DNA of 64,000 bases, from contig JABHEG010000385.1 in assembly GCA_018676675.1 (NCBI GenBank), positions 24,956 to 88,955 of the forward strand. The letters are read 5' to 3'. Numbering within the stretch: the stretch's first letter is position 1; every line of letters begins with the position of its first letter. The position numbers were made by a program, and so were the translations under genes. Below, piece by piece: positions 1 through 9,649 of this stretch. Below the pieces are notes generated by a model. That model did no database searches. It saw only the letters and a program-made list of their open reading frames with translations, and had not been told where the DNA came from. Origin of the DNA: Lentisphaerota bacterium. Lineage in GTDB: Bacteria; Verrucomicrobiota; Lentisphaeria; Oligosphaerales; JABHEG01.

Positions 1-1871
1 GCCCCGCAACCCAGCACCCCGAACCAAATGTCAGCGCCGGCCTTGCGGAGTTCGCGCCGAAACCACTCCATCTTGTCCTCTATGTTGATATCATCATTGG
101 GGAACGGCACCTCGGCAGCAAAGCCCACATTCCGCCCATGGTAGGCCTTCCCAATGAGGCCGAGAGTCGCCACGCCCCCCAGTCCCTCCAAGTACTCCAC
201 AACGAGCGTCCTTGCTCCTCGCCGTGCTGCCGCGATACCTGCGGCGGCACCGGCCGTCCCCCCGCCGACGACGACCACGTCATACTCCGCCAGCAACGGG
301 ATTCCTCGGGCAGGAGACGGGACGGTAGGCAGGTCACGATCGGTAGGACGGAGCCCTTGAAGTGTTTCCAGCACGTCCGCCTGTCCATCCGGCAGTCCGG
401 CCGCACCGACCACGTGGACACCAGTCGGGTCAGGCAGAGCGTGGGCGTCTCTCGCCGCGGCCATCCCGACGCTCCCACCGATTGCCAGCAACCCAAGGGG
501 GGCCAACAGCCGAGCCGCCTGCTTGCCCGGCAGGTCCGCGCTCCCGGACAGTACGTAGACTCTCTCAACGCCACGGGGCCGGAAGTGTCCAAGATCCGGC
601 TCGGCCCCGGAGCGCCACTGATCGGCGGAACGCTCACAGAAAAGTGGATCAGGGGGAACATGGTGCAGGAATGCAGACGCCCGCAGTTGCCCCACACGAT
701 AGCTGCGGTCTCGGGCCACTTGTTCAGCCTGCGCGTAGGAAGGGAAGCTGGCGTCGGGCATGGGCAACTCCAGCGTGTGCTGCACAGTGCACGTCGTGCC
801 ATCCTCATCGGGACTGAGGACAGCCCGTTCGAACGCGATCACTCCCCCTGCCCACGGCTTGGCCTGTGCCCCGGCCAGACGTGCAACCACGGCTCGATCG
901 GTCGCATCGATAACGACCTTGGCCGTGACGGCCTGACGCCCCGCACGATTCGCCATCACAATGCCCGCCGGCTTGCCATCCGCATCCGCCAATACGTCCG
1001 TGGGATAACACCCGTAGAGAAACTGCACGCCGGCCTCGATGAGCTCATCATCCAGAACAGACTTGATGCAGTGGGGTGTGGTGGTCACCTCGGCTTGCGC
1101 GCTGGTAATGTCCGGCTCAATAACTAACTCCCCAAGCAGAACACGACCACAGTCAGCGGGCTTCGTTACGGTCACGGTAACGAAACGTGCCTCAACAGGA
1201 CAAGGGGCGGCAAGTTCAATCGCTGACCAGCGGGCAGTCTTGCGGCGCACGGTGCGGGCTGCCATCTCAGCGATCGCTGAACAACCCTCGCGAGTAATCC
1301 CGGCCGATATGCCCATCGCCGCAACCCCGTAGTCGCCAGGCTTTGAGAAGGCAAGCAATCGGACGTTGCTCAAGCCCCGTCTCCGCCCCAAGTCTGCGAT
1401 GATCGTTACATCTCCGTCGTATTGCACGCTGTCTGAAGGGGCGTTGTCCCACCGCGTGTCGCTCAGCCGCGATGGTGTCATGCTGTCGCGATGCCTCGCT
1501 GCAGACGGCCTGTCCGTTTCGTAGGTAAACGGGACGCCATCTGTCTTGACGTGATCTGCCGGGAGAGTGAACAAACGCCGCCCCAGTGCGGTTTGGGGTT
1601 CCCGGCCAGCTGGAAGGACCAGGCGGAACGTGGCACAGAGGTCTTCGCCCAAATACGGGCGGGGAGCGGCCAGGAAGACGGAGACCCCGGCTTTGGCCGC
1701 AGCCGTCGCGGCGGCCACCGCATACGTCGATCCCCCTACGACGAGCACATCCACCGAATGCGCCACAGGAATGCCCCGGGCTGACTCCATCACTGACCTC
1801 GCTCCATACGTAGACACACCAAGAACGAGGCAAAGGGCCACGATCTGCCTGGTTGCCGGGGTGTATTTCAT
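1..1871 (-). CDS. Two-module FAD-dependent oxidoreductase, exported, partial (3' end off the left edge)
   Basis: The frame is open from an ATG at 1871 to the left edge (623 codons seen, no stop), so the C-terminus is missing. A signal-peptide-like start (MKYTPATRQIVALCLVLGV) is followed near residue 40 by a Rossmann dinucleotide motif, VDVLVVGGSTYAVAAA. This motif is degenerate because the usual third Gly and the AG pair are replaced. A second, canonical motif, YDVVVVGGGTAGAAAG, lies near residue 530, so the protein carries two FAD_oxidored-like modules in tandem. Between the first motif and the rest of module one is an insert of about 150 residues that reads like a galactose-binding/discoidin-type beta-sandwich (it includes ARFVTVTVTK and VLLGELVIEP); this is a weak inference. 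It is last in a run of co-directional glycan-degradation genes, 43 bp after the sulfatase. The substrate is unknown. Confidence 0.8.
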   Translation of the reverse strand, partial: MKYTPATRQIVALCLVLGVSTYGARSVMESARGIPVAHSVDVLVVGGSTYAVAAATAAAKAGVSVFLAAPRPYLGEDLCATFRLVLPAGREPQTALGRRLFTLPADHVKTDGVPFTYETDRPSAARHRDSMTPSRLSDTRWDNAPSDSVQYDGDVTIIADLGRRRGLSNVRLLAFSKPGDYGVAAMGISAGITREGCSAIAEMAARTVRRKTARWSAIELAAPCPVEARFVTVTVTKPADCGRVLLGELVIEPDITSAQAEVTTTPHCIKSVLDDELIEAGVQFLYGCYPTDVLADADGKPAGIVMANRAGRQAVTAKVVIDATDRAVVARLAGAQAKPWAGGVIAFERAVLSPDEDGTTCTVQHTLELPMPDASFPSYAQAEQVARDRSYRVGQLRASAFLHHVPPDPLFCERSADQWRSGAEPDLGHFRPRGVERVYVLSGSADLPGKQAARLLAPLGLLAIGGSVGMAAARDAHALPDPTGVHVVGAAGLPDGQADVLETLQGLRPTDRDLPTVPSPARGIPLLAEYDVVVVGGGTAGAAAGIAAARRGARTLVVEYLEGLGGVATLGLIGKAYHGRNVGFAAEVPFPNDDINIEDKMEWFRRELRKAGADIWFGVLGCG

Positions 1872-1914
1872 CGACTCACTGCCGCGACTCTTGCTTCGAG
1901 CACGCGCTCCCAAC

Positions 1915-3387
1915 CTACGAATCCAGGGCCACGCCGGGACCATAGGGCGCAAGACTGACCATGATGTACGGGTTGATGCAAACGTCATCAGTCTCTCGTG
2001 CAAAGCGCCAAAGCCGCTTGCTCAGTGCCAGCACCGTGTCATCCACATCCGCCTGCTCCGCCAGGTTGCGCTGTTCATCCGCATCATTGCGCAAATCATA
2101 GAGTTCATCGTAGTCGAAGCCGTTGTAGACGTACTTCCAATCCCGTGTCGTCACCGATCGCTGAATGCCGTACAGTTCATTACCATTGGACTGTGTGAAT
2201 ACGGCATCGCGCCAATCAGACGGCGCCTCGCCTCGGAAGAACGGGGTCAGACTGCGGCCCACAAACTCGCGCGCTACAGTCACGCCGGCCATCTCCAGGA
2301 AGGTGGGCGCGAAGTCCGCCAGAGAGACGAAGGCATCACTTTCGCGCCCAGGCCAAGCGATGCCGTTTGGCCAGCGCACGATTGCCGGCACGTGATACGC
2401 TCCCCGGAAGCAGGGCAGTCCCTTGCACCAAAGGCCATGCTCAGCCATGTAATCACCATGGTCGGACACAAAAAGGACCAACGTGTTGTCCGCTTCGCCA
2501 CGCTCATCAAGGGCGTCGAGCACTTGCCCGAACAGGTAGTCTTCATAGGTGCAGAACGCCAGGTAATGCCGAATCGCCTCCCGGTGCTCGCGCTCGCTGA
2601 GCTGATCGAAACGGTCACGCGTCCGGCGATAGAGCCCGGGTTTGTCCTGCATGCGGTCCGCAAAGCTCGGCGGAAGCTGAATATCCTCCAGGTTGTACAT
2701 GCCCAAGAACTGTTTCGGCAAACAGTATGGATCGTGGGGCCCAAGCGTTCCCACGAACTGGCACCAGGGCTGCTCCGAGTGTTCCATCCCCCGGATGGAC
2801 TCCAGGGCGTTGTTCACCACAGTCTGGTCGTTGAAGGGGTTCTCCTTTTCGCCATAGTGGGTGTAAGTGCCATAGCCCGGTCGCAGGATCTCGCCTTCAC
2901 CCCTACTTGCGGGGGCCACCTTCCGATCAATGCGCTCGTAGATGGCCCACTCATAGGGGTTCGGTTTGGGGTTGCTTCCCCCCGGCGGAAGCGGCTTCCG
3001 AGGGCCTGCCGTGGGATGCCCTCCACCCCACCCCCTGTCCTGGGGACTCTCAACATTGCTCACGTGCCACTTGCCCGTGAAGTACATCCTGTAGCCGGCC
3101 TCAGACAAATCCTCGCTCCAAAGCCGAACACCGTCGTGGAGCCCCTGAGAAAGTGTGTTGCCAACGTTGACATTGTTCCAGACACCGTGCTGAGACGGAT
3201 AGAGTCCGGTGAGAAATGTCGCCCGTGAAGGGCAGCAGTGCGGAGACGGGCAGAACGCCTCCGAGAAGGTGACGCCTTGCGCCCGGAAACGGTCCAAGTT
3301 GGGCATCAGGGCCTGGGAGCTGGGCAGCACAGAATCGCCGCGCTGCTGATCGGTCATGAAGATCAGGATGTTCGGTCGCTCGCTCAC
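1915..3387 (-). CDS. Formylglycine-dependent sulfatase
   Basis: A type I sulfatase of 490 residues that would hydrolyse a sulfate ester. The N-terminal metal-binding segment NILIFMTDQQRGD comes at residue 5. It is followed by the active-site signature CCPSRATFLTG, in which the first Cys of C-x-P-S-R would be converted to formylglycine, and later by the metal-binding segment SDHGDYMAEHGL and a KG element. The GTG start at 3387 is chosen because AGGCGGAG lies about 7 bases upstream and the conserved fold begins at once; the longer frame upstream overlaps the neighbouring gene. No signal peptide is visible from this start, so a cytoplasmic protein is likely, unlike the exported neighbours. No sulfatase-maturing enzyme is encoded in this window. 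The substrate is not predictable, but the GH20 and sialidase-like neighbours suggest a sulfated amino-sugar glycan. Confidence 0.9.
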   Translation of the reverse strand: MSERPNILIFMTDQQRGDSVLPSSQALMPNLDRFRAQGVTFSEAFCPSPHCCPSRATFLTGLYPSQHGVWNNVNVGNTLSQGLHDGVRLWSEDLSEAGYRMYFTGKWHVSNVESPQDRGWGGGHPTAGPRKPLPPGGSNPKPNPYEWAIYERIDRKVAPASRGEGEILRPGYGTYTHYGEKENPFNDQTVVNNALESIRGMEHSEQPWCQFVGTLGPHDPYCLPKQFLGMYNLEDIQLPPSFADRMQDKPGLYRRTRDRFDQLSEREHREAIRHYLAFCTYEDYLFGQVLDALDERGEADNTLVLFVSDHGDYMAEHGLWCKGLPCFRGAYHVPAIVRWPNGIAWPGRESDAFVSLADFAPTFLEMAGVTVAREFVGRSLTPFFRGEAPSDWRDAVFTQSNGNELYGIQRSVTTRDWKYVYNGFDYDELYDLRNDADEQRNLAEQADVDDTVLALSKRLWRFARETDDVCINPYIMVSLAPYGPGVALDS

Positions 3388-3407
3388 GGTGTGCTCCGCC
3401 TTTCCGC

Positions 3408-5264
3408 CTAATCGACAGCCAATGCTGAGATCGGGATGATCGCCAGCTCGGCACTGTTGTTGTTCCACAACTCTCTGCCCTCACCCACACGCCCGACGCC
3501 GCCACCGCTGTTGGAGTAGCCAACGTAGAGTTTTCCGTCATACTCGACTGCGTAGGGATAGGAAAGCGCCGCCCCCGGGTGAGACTCGCCCGGCCCATCA
3601 TCAAAGCGAGCATGCCGAATCACGAAGATCTTCGAGAAACGCTGCTCTCTCGGACGTGTGAGGGCGATGGTCAACGGCGAACGCCGATTGCCACTGTCTG
3701 CCGTCGTTGTGCAAATGAGGTAGTCCTGTCCAGTGCTCAATGTCCCCGTATAGGGTTTTGAGGCGACCATTGGCAGATTGCTCGGTTCAGACTGGGTCCA
3801 CGTCCGCCCAAAATCACCGCTGACAGCCACGAGTGCCGCCGTCTGCGAGTCCCCATGGTAGCGAGCGATGTTGACAACGTGTTCTCCGCTGATCAGCACC
3901 GATGACTCACCCCACATCTTGCCCGGTGCCTTGGGGATCACCACCAGGTCCCACGCCATGAAGTTGTCCCCATGGCTGATCGCCACCGCAGCAGGATTGC
4001 CGTCACCAACGCTGATCCCACCGATGATCCAGTTGCCATCCTCCATCTTTTGCGGTTCCTGCAACGGCCAGAAACCACCCTCGATGATCGTGCCCTTCGG
4101 AATCCATCTCCCCGTTTCCTCATCAAGTGTGTAGGCTCGGGCATGGACGTCTTTCATGGTCCCGCGGTAGGCTCCGTGGAACGCCCACAGTGTGCGTCGG
4201 TGCGTCAGGAAGACGCCGTGGCTCACGCCGCCACCAGGTTCACCGGCATCAATCGTGAAGACATCTCCCCACGTCTTCCCGCCATCATGGCTGGCCCGGC
4301 CTCGGGCTTCCTCCGTATCCGTGTTCTCCCCTCCCCGGTTATGACCGAACGAGCTGTAGAGTACGCCATTGTGCCAGGCTAGAGCAACGCCGTGCAGAAA
4401 ACGGTAGCCATCAGCAGCGAAATCGTAGGGCTTAACAACCCGGAATTTGACGCCTTTCAGCACCTCGGCCTGTGCCGTCGACGGCACGGTTTTCTCCACA
4501 CACAGCCGAAAGAGATCAGGTGGTGGAGGAACACTGTGTGGTGTCGTCTCACGATCTGCCATCGCTCGGATCTCCTCTGCTGAAAGGGCCTCTCGGAACA
4601 GAGCCACCTCATCGATGGCACCATAGAACATCTGCCGCAGCCGTCCACCGTCGTTGATGCCTCCCACAGTCAAAGGAGCGTCGGTGTCCGCGATGGTCGC
4701 CCCCAACTCACCCTCGCCCTCCAGCTCACCGTTGACAAAAAGGCGTCCATGCCCTCCGTCGATGGTCACGGCCACATGGGTCCATCGGCCCGGCGTCGGC
4801 TCAGTGCGTGATTCGAGGGTCTGCCAGCCATCACAACGCAGGTAAAAACGGAACCGGTTGTCATCATCCACCATCAGCCCCCACTCCCGCTGATTGGCGG
4901 AGTAGACGTTCTTCCCCACAACCATTTGCTGGCCGCGTCTGACGGCGTAGGCGTTTGCCCAGACGGCCACACTGAACGTCGCATCGGTGAAACTCAGGGA
5001 CGCAGAATCCGGCACGCTCATATAGTCACCCCGTCCATCAAGGGCGAGAGACGTGCCTTCAACGCCAAGCGCTTGGTCTGCTCTGCGGTGAACTGCTCCT
5101 GGATGAGCCCCGGTCGTTTCCACCGCCACTGCCGGCGAACCGGCATCGAACGACCAATGAGCGATCGGCTCGGAGGCGCAGAGACCAAGGGCGAGCCCCC
5201 CGGTAGAGAGGAGTGCCAACCTGCTGATCAGGACTGCCGAGGGTCCGCAACGCGTGTTCATCAT
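3408..5264 (-). CDS. Exported LamG plus sialidase-like (BNR repeat) protein
   Basis: A 618-residue exported protein. The start codon at 5264 has GGAG 9 bases upstream (a second ATG follows immediately). Residues 1-30 form a signal peptide ending around LGLCAS. Residues about 32-220 are a concanavalin-like LamG domain (IAHWSFDAG, DGRGDYMSVPD, WTHVAVTIDGGHGRLFVNGE, GAIDEVALF). Residues about 240-618 resemble a sialidase/neuraminidase six-bladed propeller with Asp-box motifs SHDGGKTW and SGDFGRTW. The catalytic residues cannot be assigned from sequence alone, so it could be a true exo-hydrolase or only a binding protein. It sits between the sulfatase (20 bp downstream) and the GH20 enzyme. Confidence 0.82.
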   Translation of the reverse strand: MMNTRCGPSAVLISRLALLSTGGLALGLCASEPIAHWSFDAGSPAVAVETTGAHPGAVHRRADQALGVEGTSLALDGRGDYMSVPDSASLSFTDATFSVAVWANAYAVRRGQQMVVGKNVYSANQREWGLMVDDDNRFRFYLRCDGWQTLESRTEPTPGRWTHVAVTIDGGHGRLFVNGELEGEGELGATIADTDAPLTVGGINDGGRLRQMFYGAIDEVALFREALSAEEIRAMADRETTPHSVPPPPDLFRLCVEKTVPSTAQAEVLKGVKFRVVKPYDFAADGYRFLHGVALAWHNGVLYSSFGHNRGGENTDTEEARGRASHDGGKTWGDVFTIDAGEPGGGVSHGVFLTHRRTLWAFHGAYRGTMKDVHARAYTLDEETGRWIPKGTIIEGGFWPLQEPQKMEDGNWIIGGISVGDGNPAAVAISHGDNFMAWDLVVIPKAPGKMWGESSVLISGEHVVNIARYHGDSQTAALVAVSGDFGRTWTQSEPSNLPMVASKPYTGTLSTGQDYLICTTTADSGNRRSPLTIALTRPREQRFSKIFVIRHARFDDGPGESHPGAALSYPYAVEYDGKLYVGYSNSGGGVGRVGEGRELWNNNSAELAIIPISALAVD

Positions 5265-5404
5265 GGGGCACATCTCCAGCGGCGCAGGGCAACAGATCAA
5301 GTCACCAGAGCGAAAGGCGGAATGTAATGCCACGGTCCTCGCGTTACACACTGCCCGTGACGGCTGGCCGCGCCTTCTTCTCCCCTCCGCACGACCTCGC
5401 GGGC

Positions 5405-8314
5405 CTACCGTGTGGTCAGCAGCGTGAGTCCAGCCAGGGCGACGGCTTCGAGGCGGGGGGCAGTGAGCCGAATCTCCCGGATGGGGATGTCTGGCCTGGG
5501 GTTGCGCCACTCGGTGAGTGAGAGCTCGACCGTCTGCCCGGCAAGCGTATATCCACGCCAGCCGAGCGTGCAATTTCGGCAGTAGCTTTGCTGCCGGGCC
5601 GTCCGCCAAGAGCCATACGAGGAGGGCTTCAACCAACCGGCAATGTCCACTGCGTTGCGCAAAACGAGTCTCTCAGTCGTGTCATCTGCGTAAACGACCT
5701 CGTAGATGGCCGCGTCGCGGATAGCAGAACTATCGGCCGTCCCGGCGTGGAGAAACACAAGTGCCGCCCCCTCGGCCGCAACAGGGATGGTAACCGCGTC
5801 GGGCACGCCATCCAAACCGGATGCCGCCCCCTGCACCAGCACGCAACGAGCGCTTTCCTCTCCCGCCACCAGGAATGAGAAGGCGCGATCATGGACGTGG
5901 GAGCGTAGTTGACCGGGGACCAGAGCGGAGAGATCACTCTCCGGTCCGAGGTCAAGCCATCCCCGCCCATCCCCCGGAGTGGGATCCGTGACTGAACGCG
6001 TCGCGACGGAACTCAGGTCAATGTGCTTCTCGGCAAATGGACGGTCCGACACGCGCGGCGGCTGCAGTAGGTCGTAGAGCAGCCCCAATTCGTCGTAGTT
6101 CAGCTGGTCAGTCGCAGGTCGAGCAACGGTCCAGGCATACTCCCCGAGCAACGCTCCCATCATGGTCGGGTTCGTCGCCGAGCAATACATCCAGCTGCTG
6201 CCGGCCGCCCACTTCAACCCAGCCTGGTGCGAACTCCGCAACAGCCGGAAGTTGTTCTCCGGCTTGTACCACGTCGTGGGGAAAAGCTCAAAGCCAGCGC
6301 TCTGCAGATGCTCGATCTGTGGATGCTCCTCTGCCGTCCCGTAGTACCAGTTGGCCAGCAAGATGTCTTTGGGGATCAGGCCGAGAGCGGGGGCCGTGTC
6401 GACATTGCCGTAGTGTGGAGCTCGGCTGTTCGCCGCGGATGTCGCGTGAAACGTCCCGTGGTCCAGCAACATATCCGCCCACATGATCATCCGCAGCCCA
6501 CGGGCCTTGAGCCATCCATGAACGGCTGTGATATGCTCGGCGACGACCTCTGTGTGCGTGCGATCGCCACAGATCAGCTCCAGACCACGCGCCTCATCGA
6601 ACCCCACATGGAAATAGCCCGTCGCCTGGAACGCATCGATTGCGTCGGCATAGAGGTCGAAGATGAAGGCACGAGCATCTGTGCGGGTGATGTCGAAGCA
6701 TGGAGACCGGCCGGCGGCTTTGGGTGCCAGGAGCTCCGGACACACGTTGACCAGCCCCCCTGTGTGCCCGAAGCCCTGAACGTGAGGGACAGGCTCGATG
6801 AAATTCTCCCGAGCCAGGTCTGCCAACTCACGGATCTGCTCGTGAGTGAATGCCCCCGGTCCGGCGGCCTCTGGATGGCTGGGCCAGCGGACCTTCCCGA
6901 TGCTGGCCCCGCCGATGAAGACCATATTGACCCGCTGGCGAGGCAGAACGCGACGCAGCGTGTGCTGCAGAAAGTCCATCTGTCCCGCATGACCGAGGGT
7001 GAGTGTCATTGCGCGAACCGCGAAATCCGGCCAGTCCGTTACCCGAACACACGGCGAAACAAGCCTCCCTTCCTCCCAGCGAAACAGCTGAAGCAGCGCC
7101 TGGACGCCATACCACGCCCCCGCCGCATCACTCCCGACGACAACAACCCGATCCCCGGTCACATCAAGCACAAAGGCCTCAGCCTGCCCAACCGGGACCT
7201 GTCCCTTGGCGAAAACGGCGTCGAGAACTGGTCCTTCCCCCTTCATCCCCACACGAATCGTCGGACCGCGCTGGTTCCACAAGCTCTCCGTGGTCAGGTT
7301 GACGGGTACGCCACGGTAGGCGGCCAGTTCTTCCCGCAGGCGTTCAGCCCCACGGCCGCGCGGCCCCGCAGCACCACCCGGGACGACGATTGCCGTGTCC
7401 GCAGTGACCGCGAAGCGACCGGGCAGCCGAGTGTAACGTTGAGGTGCGGGATACAACACAACTCCCCCATTGGCGACGATACGCTCCTGGCGTGCCGCAC
7501 GTGCAGCGACCAGTGCCCCATTCCGTTCGTCGCGGCCCGCCTCCAGCTGAACACGTCGCGCAATCAACTTGTCTGCCAGTTGCGGGCCAGGCACGAAGCT
7601 GAACTCATACTCTGTGCGTCCCCGTACGGCCACCGGCTCCACACACGCGTAGACGTTCATGAGACTGAAGGTCTTGCGGTCGTCAGCACCCCACGGGCGG
7701 TCACATACACTGCGCAGCTCCCAAGGCTGCCCCTGTTCCGCGGTCCCCACCATGTAACTCTCCCGGACGCTGACCTTCAGCACGCCAAGATCAGTTACCA
7801 GGTCGACCTCCTTGAGGCCGGTCGCATAGGTGGCACTGGCTCCCACGCTCAACGTTCCGGAAGAACCGGAATCGACGGTGAAGGTGGCGTCCGCGAACGT
7901 CTCACGCGCAAAGAAACACTCACTGTAGAGAAACCCAGCCTCAGAGTCGGCGGTGACGGCAAAGTCATTGACCACCTGAACACGCCTCTCCGACAGCCGA
8001 ATCGTGGAAACATGCCTGCCCTTCCCTTTGACGGTACAGGCACCCGTGAGGACCCAATCGCCCTCCTCGCGCACGGTTGTGACATCAAATACCGGCGTCC
8101 GCCCCGGGAGAATGTTCCCACTCCAGCCCTTCCCTGCAACCGAAAACGACATCCCGGTCACGAGAGGAAAGCCCTGATAGGACATCCGCAGCGCCCCACC
8201 GTTGTCGAAAGAGAGCCGAAATCCGGGGGTGCGCAGATCATGCAACGTCCCTTGCCCCCACGTGCACAGGTTGATTCCCAGTCCCAAACAGAGCGCAGTC
8301 AAGGCGTATTTCAT
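5405..8314 (-). CDS. GH20 family beta-N-acetylhexosaminidase, exported, multidomain
   Basis: A 969-residue exported enzyme predicted to release terminal N-acetylglucosamine or N-acetylgalactosamine. The ATG at 8314 has GGAG 9 bases upstream and begins a signal peptide (MKYALTALCLGLGINLCTW). About 310 residues of unassigned, probably beta-rich sequence follow. A GH20b-like accessory domain spans roughly residues 325-465 (VVLYPAPQRY onwards). The TIM-barrel catalytic domain spans about 470-780, with the hallmark HVGFDEARG near residue 570, where the adjacent Asp-Glu are the substrate-assisted catalytic pair. A C-terminal segment of about 170 residues follows. Family members are usually 500-800 residues, so the N-terminal extension is notable. 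The gene lies upstream of the sialidase-like and sulfatase genes on the same strand. Confidence 0.88.
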   Translation of the reverse strand: MKYALTALCLGLGINLCTWGQGTLHDLRTPGFRLSFDNGGALRMSYQGFPLVTGMSFSVAGKGWSGNILPGRTPVFDVTTVREEGDWVLTGACTVKGKGRHVSTIRLSERRVQVVNDFAVTADSEAGFLYSECFFARETFADATFTVDSGSSGTLSVGASATYATGLKEVDLVTDLGVLKVSVRESYMVGTAEQGQPWELRSVCDRPWGADDRKTFSLMNVYACVEPVAVRGRTEYEFSFVPGPQLADKLIARRVQLEAGRDERNGALVAARAARQERIVANGGVVLYPAPQRYTRLPGRFAVTADTAIVVPGGAAGPRGRGAERLREELAAYRGVPVNLTTESLWNQRGPTIRVGMKGEGPVLDAVFAKGQVPVGQAEAFVLDVTGDRVVVVGSDAAGAWYGVQALLQLFRWEEGRLVSPCVRVTDWPDFAVRAMTLTLGHAGQMDFLQHTLRRVLPRQRVNMVFIGGASIGKVRWPSHPEAAGPGAFTHEQIRELADLARENFIEPVPHVQGFGHTGGLVNVCPELLAPKAAGRSPCFDITRTDARAFIFDLYADAIDAFQATGYFHVGFDEARGLELICGDRTHTEVVAEHITAVHGWLKARGLRMIMWADMLLDHGTFHATSAANSRAPHYGNVDTAPALGLIPKDILLANWYYGTAEEHPQIEHLQSAGFELFPTTWYKPENNFRLLRSSHQAGLKWAAGSSWMYCSATNPTMMGALLGEYAWTVARPATDQLNYDELGLLYDLLQPPRVSDRPFAEKHIDLSSVATRSVTDPTPGDGRGWLDLGPESDLSALVPGQLRSHVHDRAFSFLVAGEESARCVLVQGAASGLDGVPDAVTIPVAAEGAALVFLHAGTADSSAIRDAAIYEVVYADDTTERLVLRNAVDIAGWLKPSSYGSWRTARQQSYCRNCTLGWRGYTLAGQTVELSLTEWRNPRPDIPIREIRLTAPRLEAVALAGLTLLTTR

Positions 8315-8357
8315 GTCCGGTTTCTCCGATTGGGCCTTCACGACTCGTCCGCCGCGA

Positions 8358-9419
8358 TCAAATAGCAGGGCACGGTAGATTGCGGGCCACGAACGGCCAC
8401 ATGAGGTCGGCGTAGAAGCGATGGCCACCATCGCCGTAGTGGTGCTCGAACAGCTCCGGGATCCCGGCAACCTGGAAGATCCGGGCGCATTCCTCTACCG
8501 CACGGTCCACCTCAGCTAGCGGAAACAGAAGGTCCTGATTACCATTGACGATGGCGAGGGCGCGTGGCGCGATCAACCCCGCCACATCCCAGAACTCACC
8601 GAACCGCAAGATTCCCGGAACCGTGTTGCAGTCACAGTGGTGGACCCGACCGTCCAAACCCACAATGGAACAATAGGAGCAGCTCGGGACTGCCACGGTG
8701 ACCCGCGCGTCACAAGCTGCGGCATAGAGCGTGGCCACTCCTCCTCCTGAATTCCCCATCATGAGCACACGCTTACTGTCCACAATCGGGAGACCGGAGG
8801 CCCAATCGATAAGAGCCGAGAGATCCCACACTCGTTCGCCGATCGCCGTACGCCCTGCGAGTAAACAATGAATGGCCTGGCAGCGACAGTCCCGCTTGCC
8901 GTGGCGCTCCCGGTCGTCGGGGACATTCGCAGGAAGAAAACCTCGGGTGTTTGGAGCGATCGCGACCAGCCCGCGGCGAACGGCCTGAACCGCAACATCG
9001 CGATCCTCTCGATCAATCCGGCTCTGGTGAGCAGCATCGCGCGCTTTCCCGACGTACGTGTCCATGCCGTGGTCTTCATGACCATGCGGGAAGATGCCGA
9101 GAGGAAACGGTCCGGCACCGGGAGGAGTCAGGAACCAAAACGGGAGATGGACGCCCGGTTCCGTCTCGATCACCCCCAACTGACGGGTGTAATCGTCGAA
9201 TGCTTCGGGTTCCCCCAAATCGATCCTCGGGACGTGGCCACTGCTGTCCGTCTCAATCACCGACAACCCGATCAGATGCCGAAGCGCCGGGCGCGCTCGA
9301 TTCTGCCAGCCTGGGACGTCGTTGGGGCTCGTGGCCACACACGCGAAAGCTCGGGCATCGCTTCGGAAAAGACCGCCGAAGTAGCGGTCGAGTTCAATCC
9401 CACGGGTGGGCGTTCCCAT
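8358..9419 (-). CDS. Alpha/beta hydrolase, acetyl-xylan-esterase-like
   Basis: A 353-residue alpha/beta hydrolase. The nucleophile elbow is GNSGGGVATLY (G-x-S-x-G). The acid is probably the Asp in GNQDLLFPLAEVD and the base the His in GDGGHRFY, completing a Ser-Asp-His triad. IFPHGHEDHG resembles the oxyanion-hole region of Abhydrolase_7/acetyl xylan esterase-type proteins. The ATG at 9419 is preferred because GGGAGCAGG lies just upstream. There is no signal peptide. A likely role is removing acetyl or other acyl groups from glycans handled by the neighbouring hydrolases; the acyl group and sugar are unknown. The gap to the GH20 gene downstream is 43 bp, which supports co-transcription. Confidence 0.78.
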   Translation of the reverse strand: MGTPTRGIELDRYFGGLFRSDARAFACVATSPNDVPGWQNRARPALRHLIGLSVIETDSSGHVPRIDLGEPEAFDDYTRQLGVIETEPGVHLPFWFLTPPGAGPFPLGIFPHGHEDHGMDTYVGKARDAAHQSRIDREDRDVAVQAVRRGLVAIAPNTRGFLPANVPDDRERHGKRDCRCQAIHCLLAGRTAIGERVWDLSALIDWASGLPIVDSKRVLMMGNSGGGVATLYAAACDARVTVAVPSCSYCSIVGLDGRVHHCDCNTVPGILRFGEFWDVAGLIAPRALAIVNGNQDLLFPLAEVDRAVEECARIFQVAGIPELFEHHYGDGGHRFYADLMWPFVARNLPCPAI

Positions 9420-9649
9420 CCAGCCTGCTCCCTGTCTGTCCGGTTTCAGATGCGAGGAAAACTGGTGAGGCGATGAGACACGGGGCGAGCCCTGTTTGCC
9501 AAAGCCAAGAGTAGGCGCCTTCCCAAACGCAATCACCATCGAGCGTCCTGAGGCGACCGCAGGGCTCTTCGGTTAGCTGGCGTTTGAGCGTCGGGAACGC
9601 CCCTCTCCTCCCGATTGGGTGCCTCTCGACGGAGGCCCAACATCCCCCG

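Noticed and set aside
1567..3228. A 553-codon open frame on the plus strand opposite the sulfatase
   Set aside because: The sulfatase on the other strand has all family motifs, while this frame has none.
6227..8365. A 712-codon open frame on the plus strand opposite the GH20 gene
   Set aside because: Its translation is low-complexity Arg/Pro/Ala-rich with no motif, and the opposite strand encodes a clear GH20 enzyme. It is a by-product of GC-rich codon usage.
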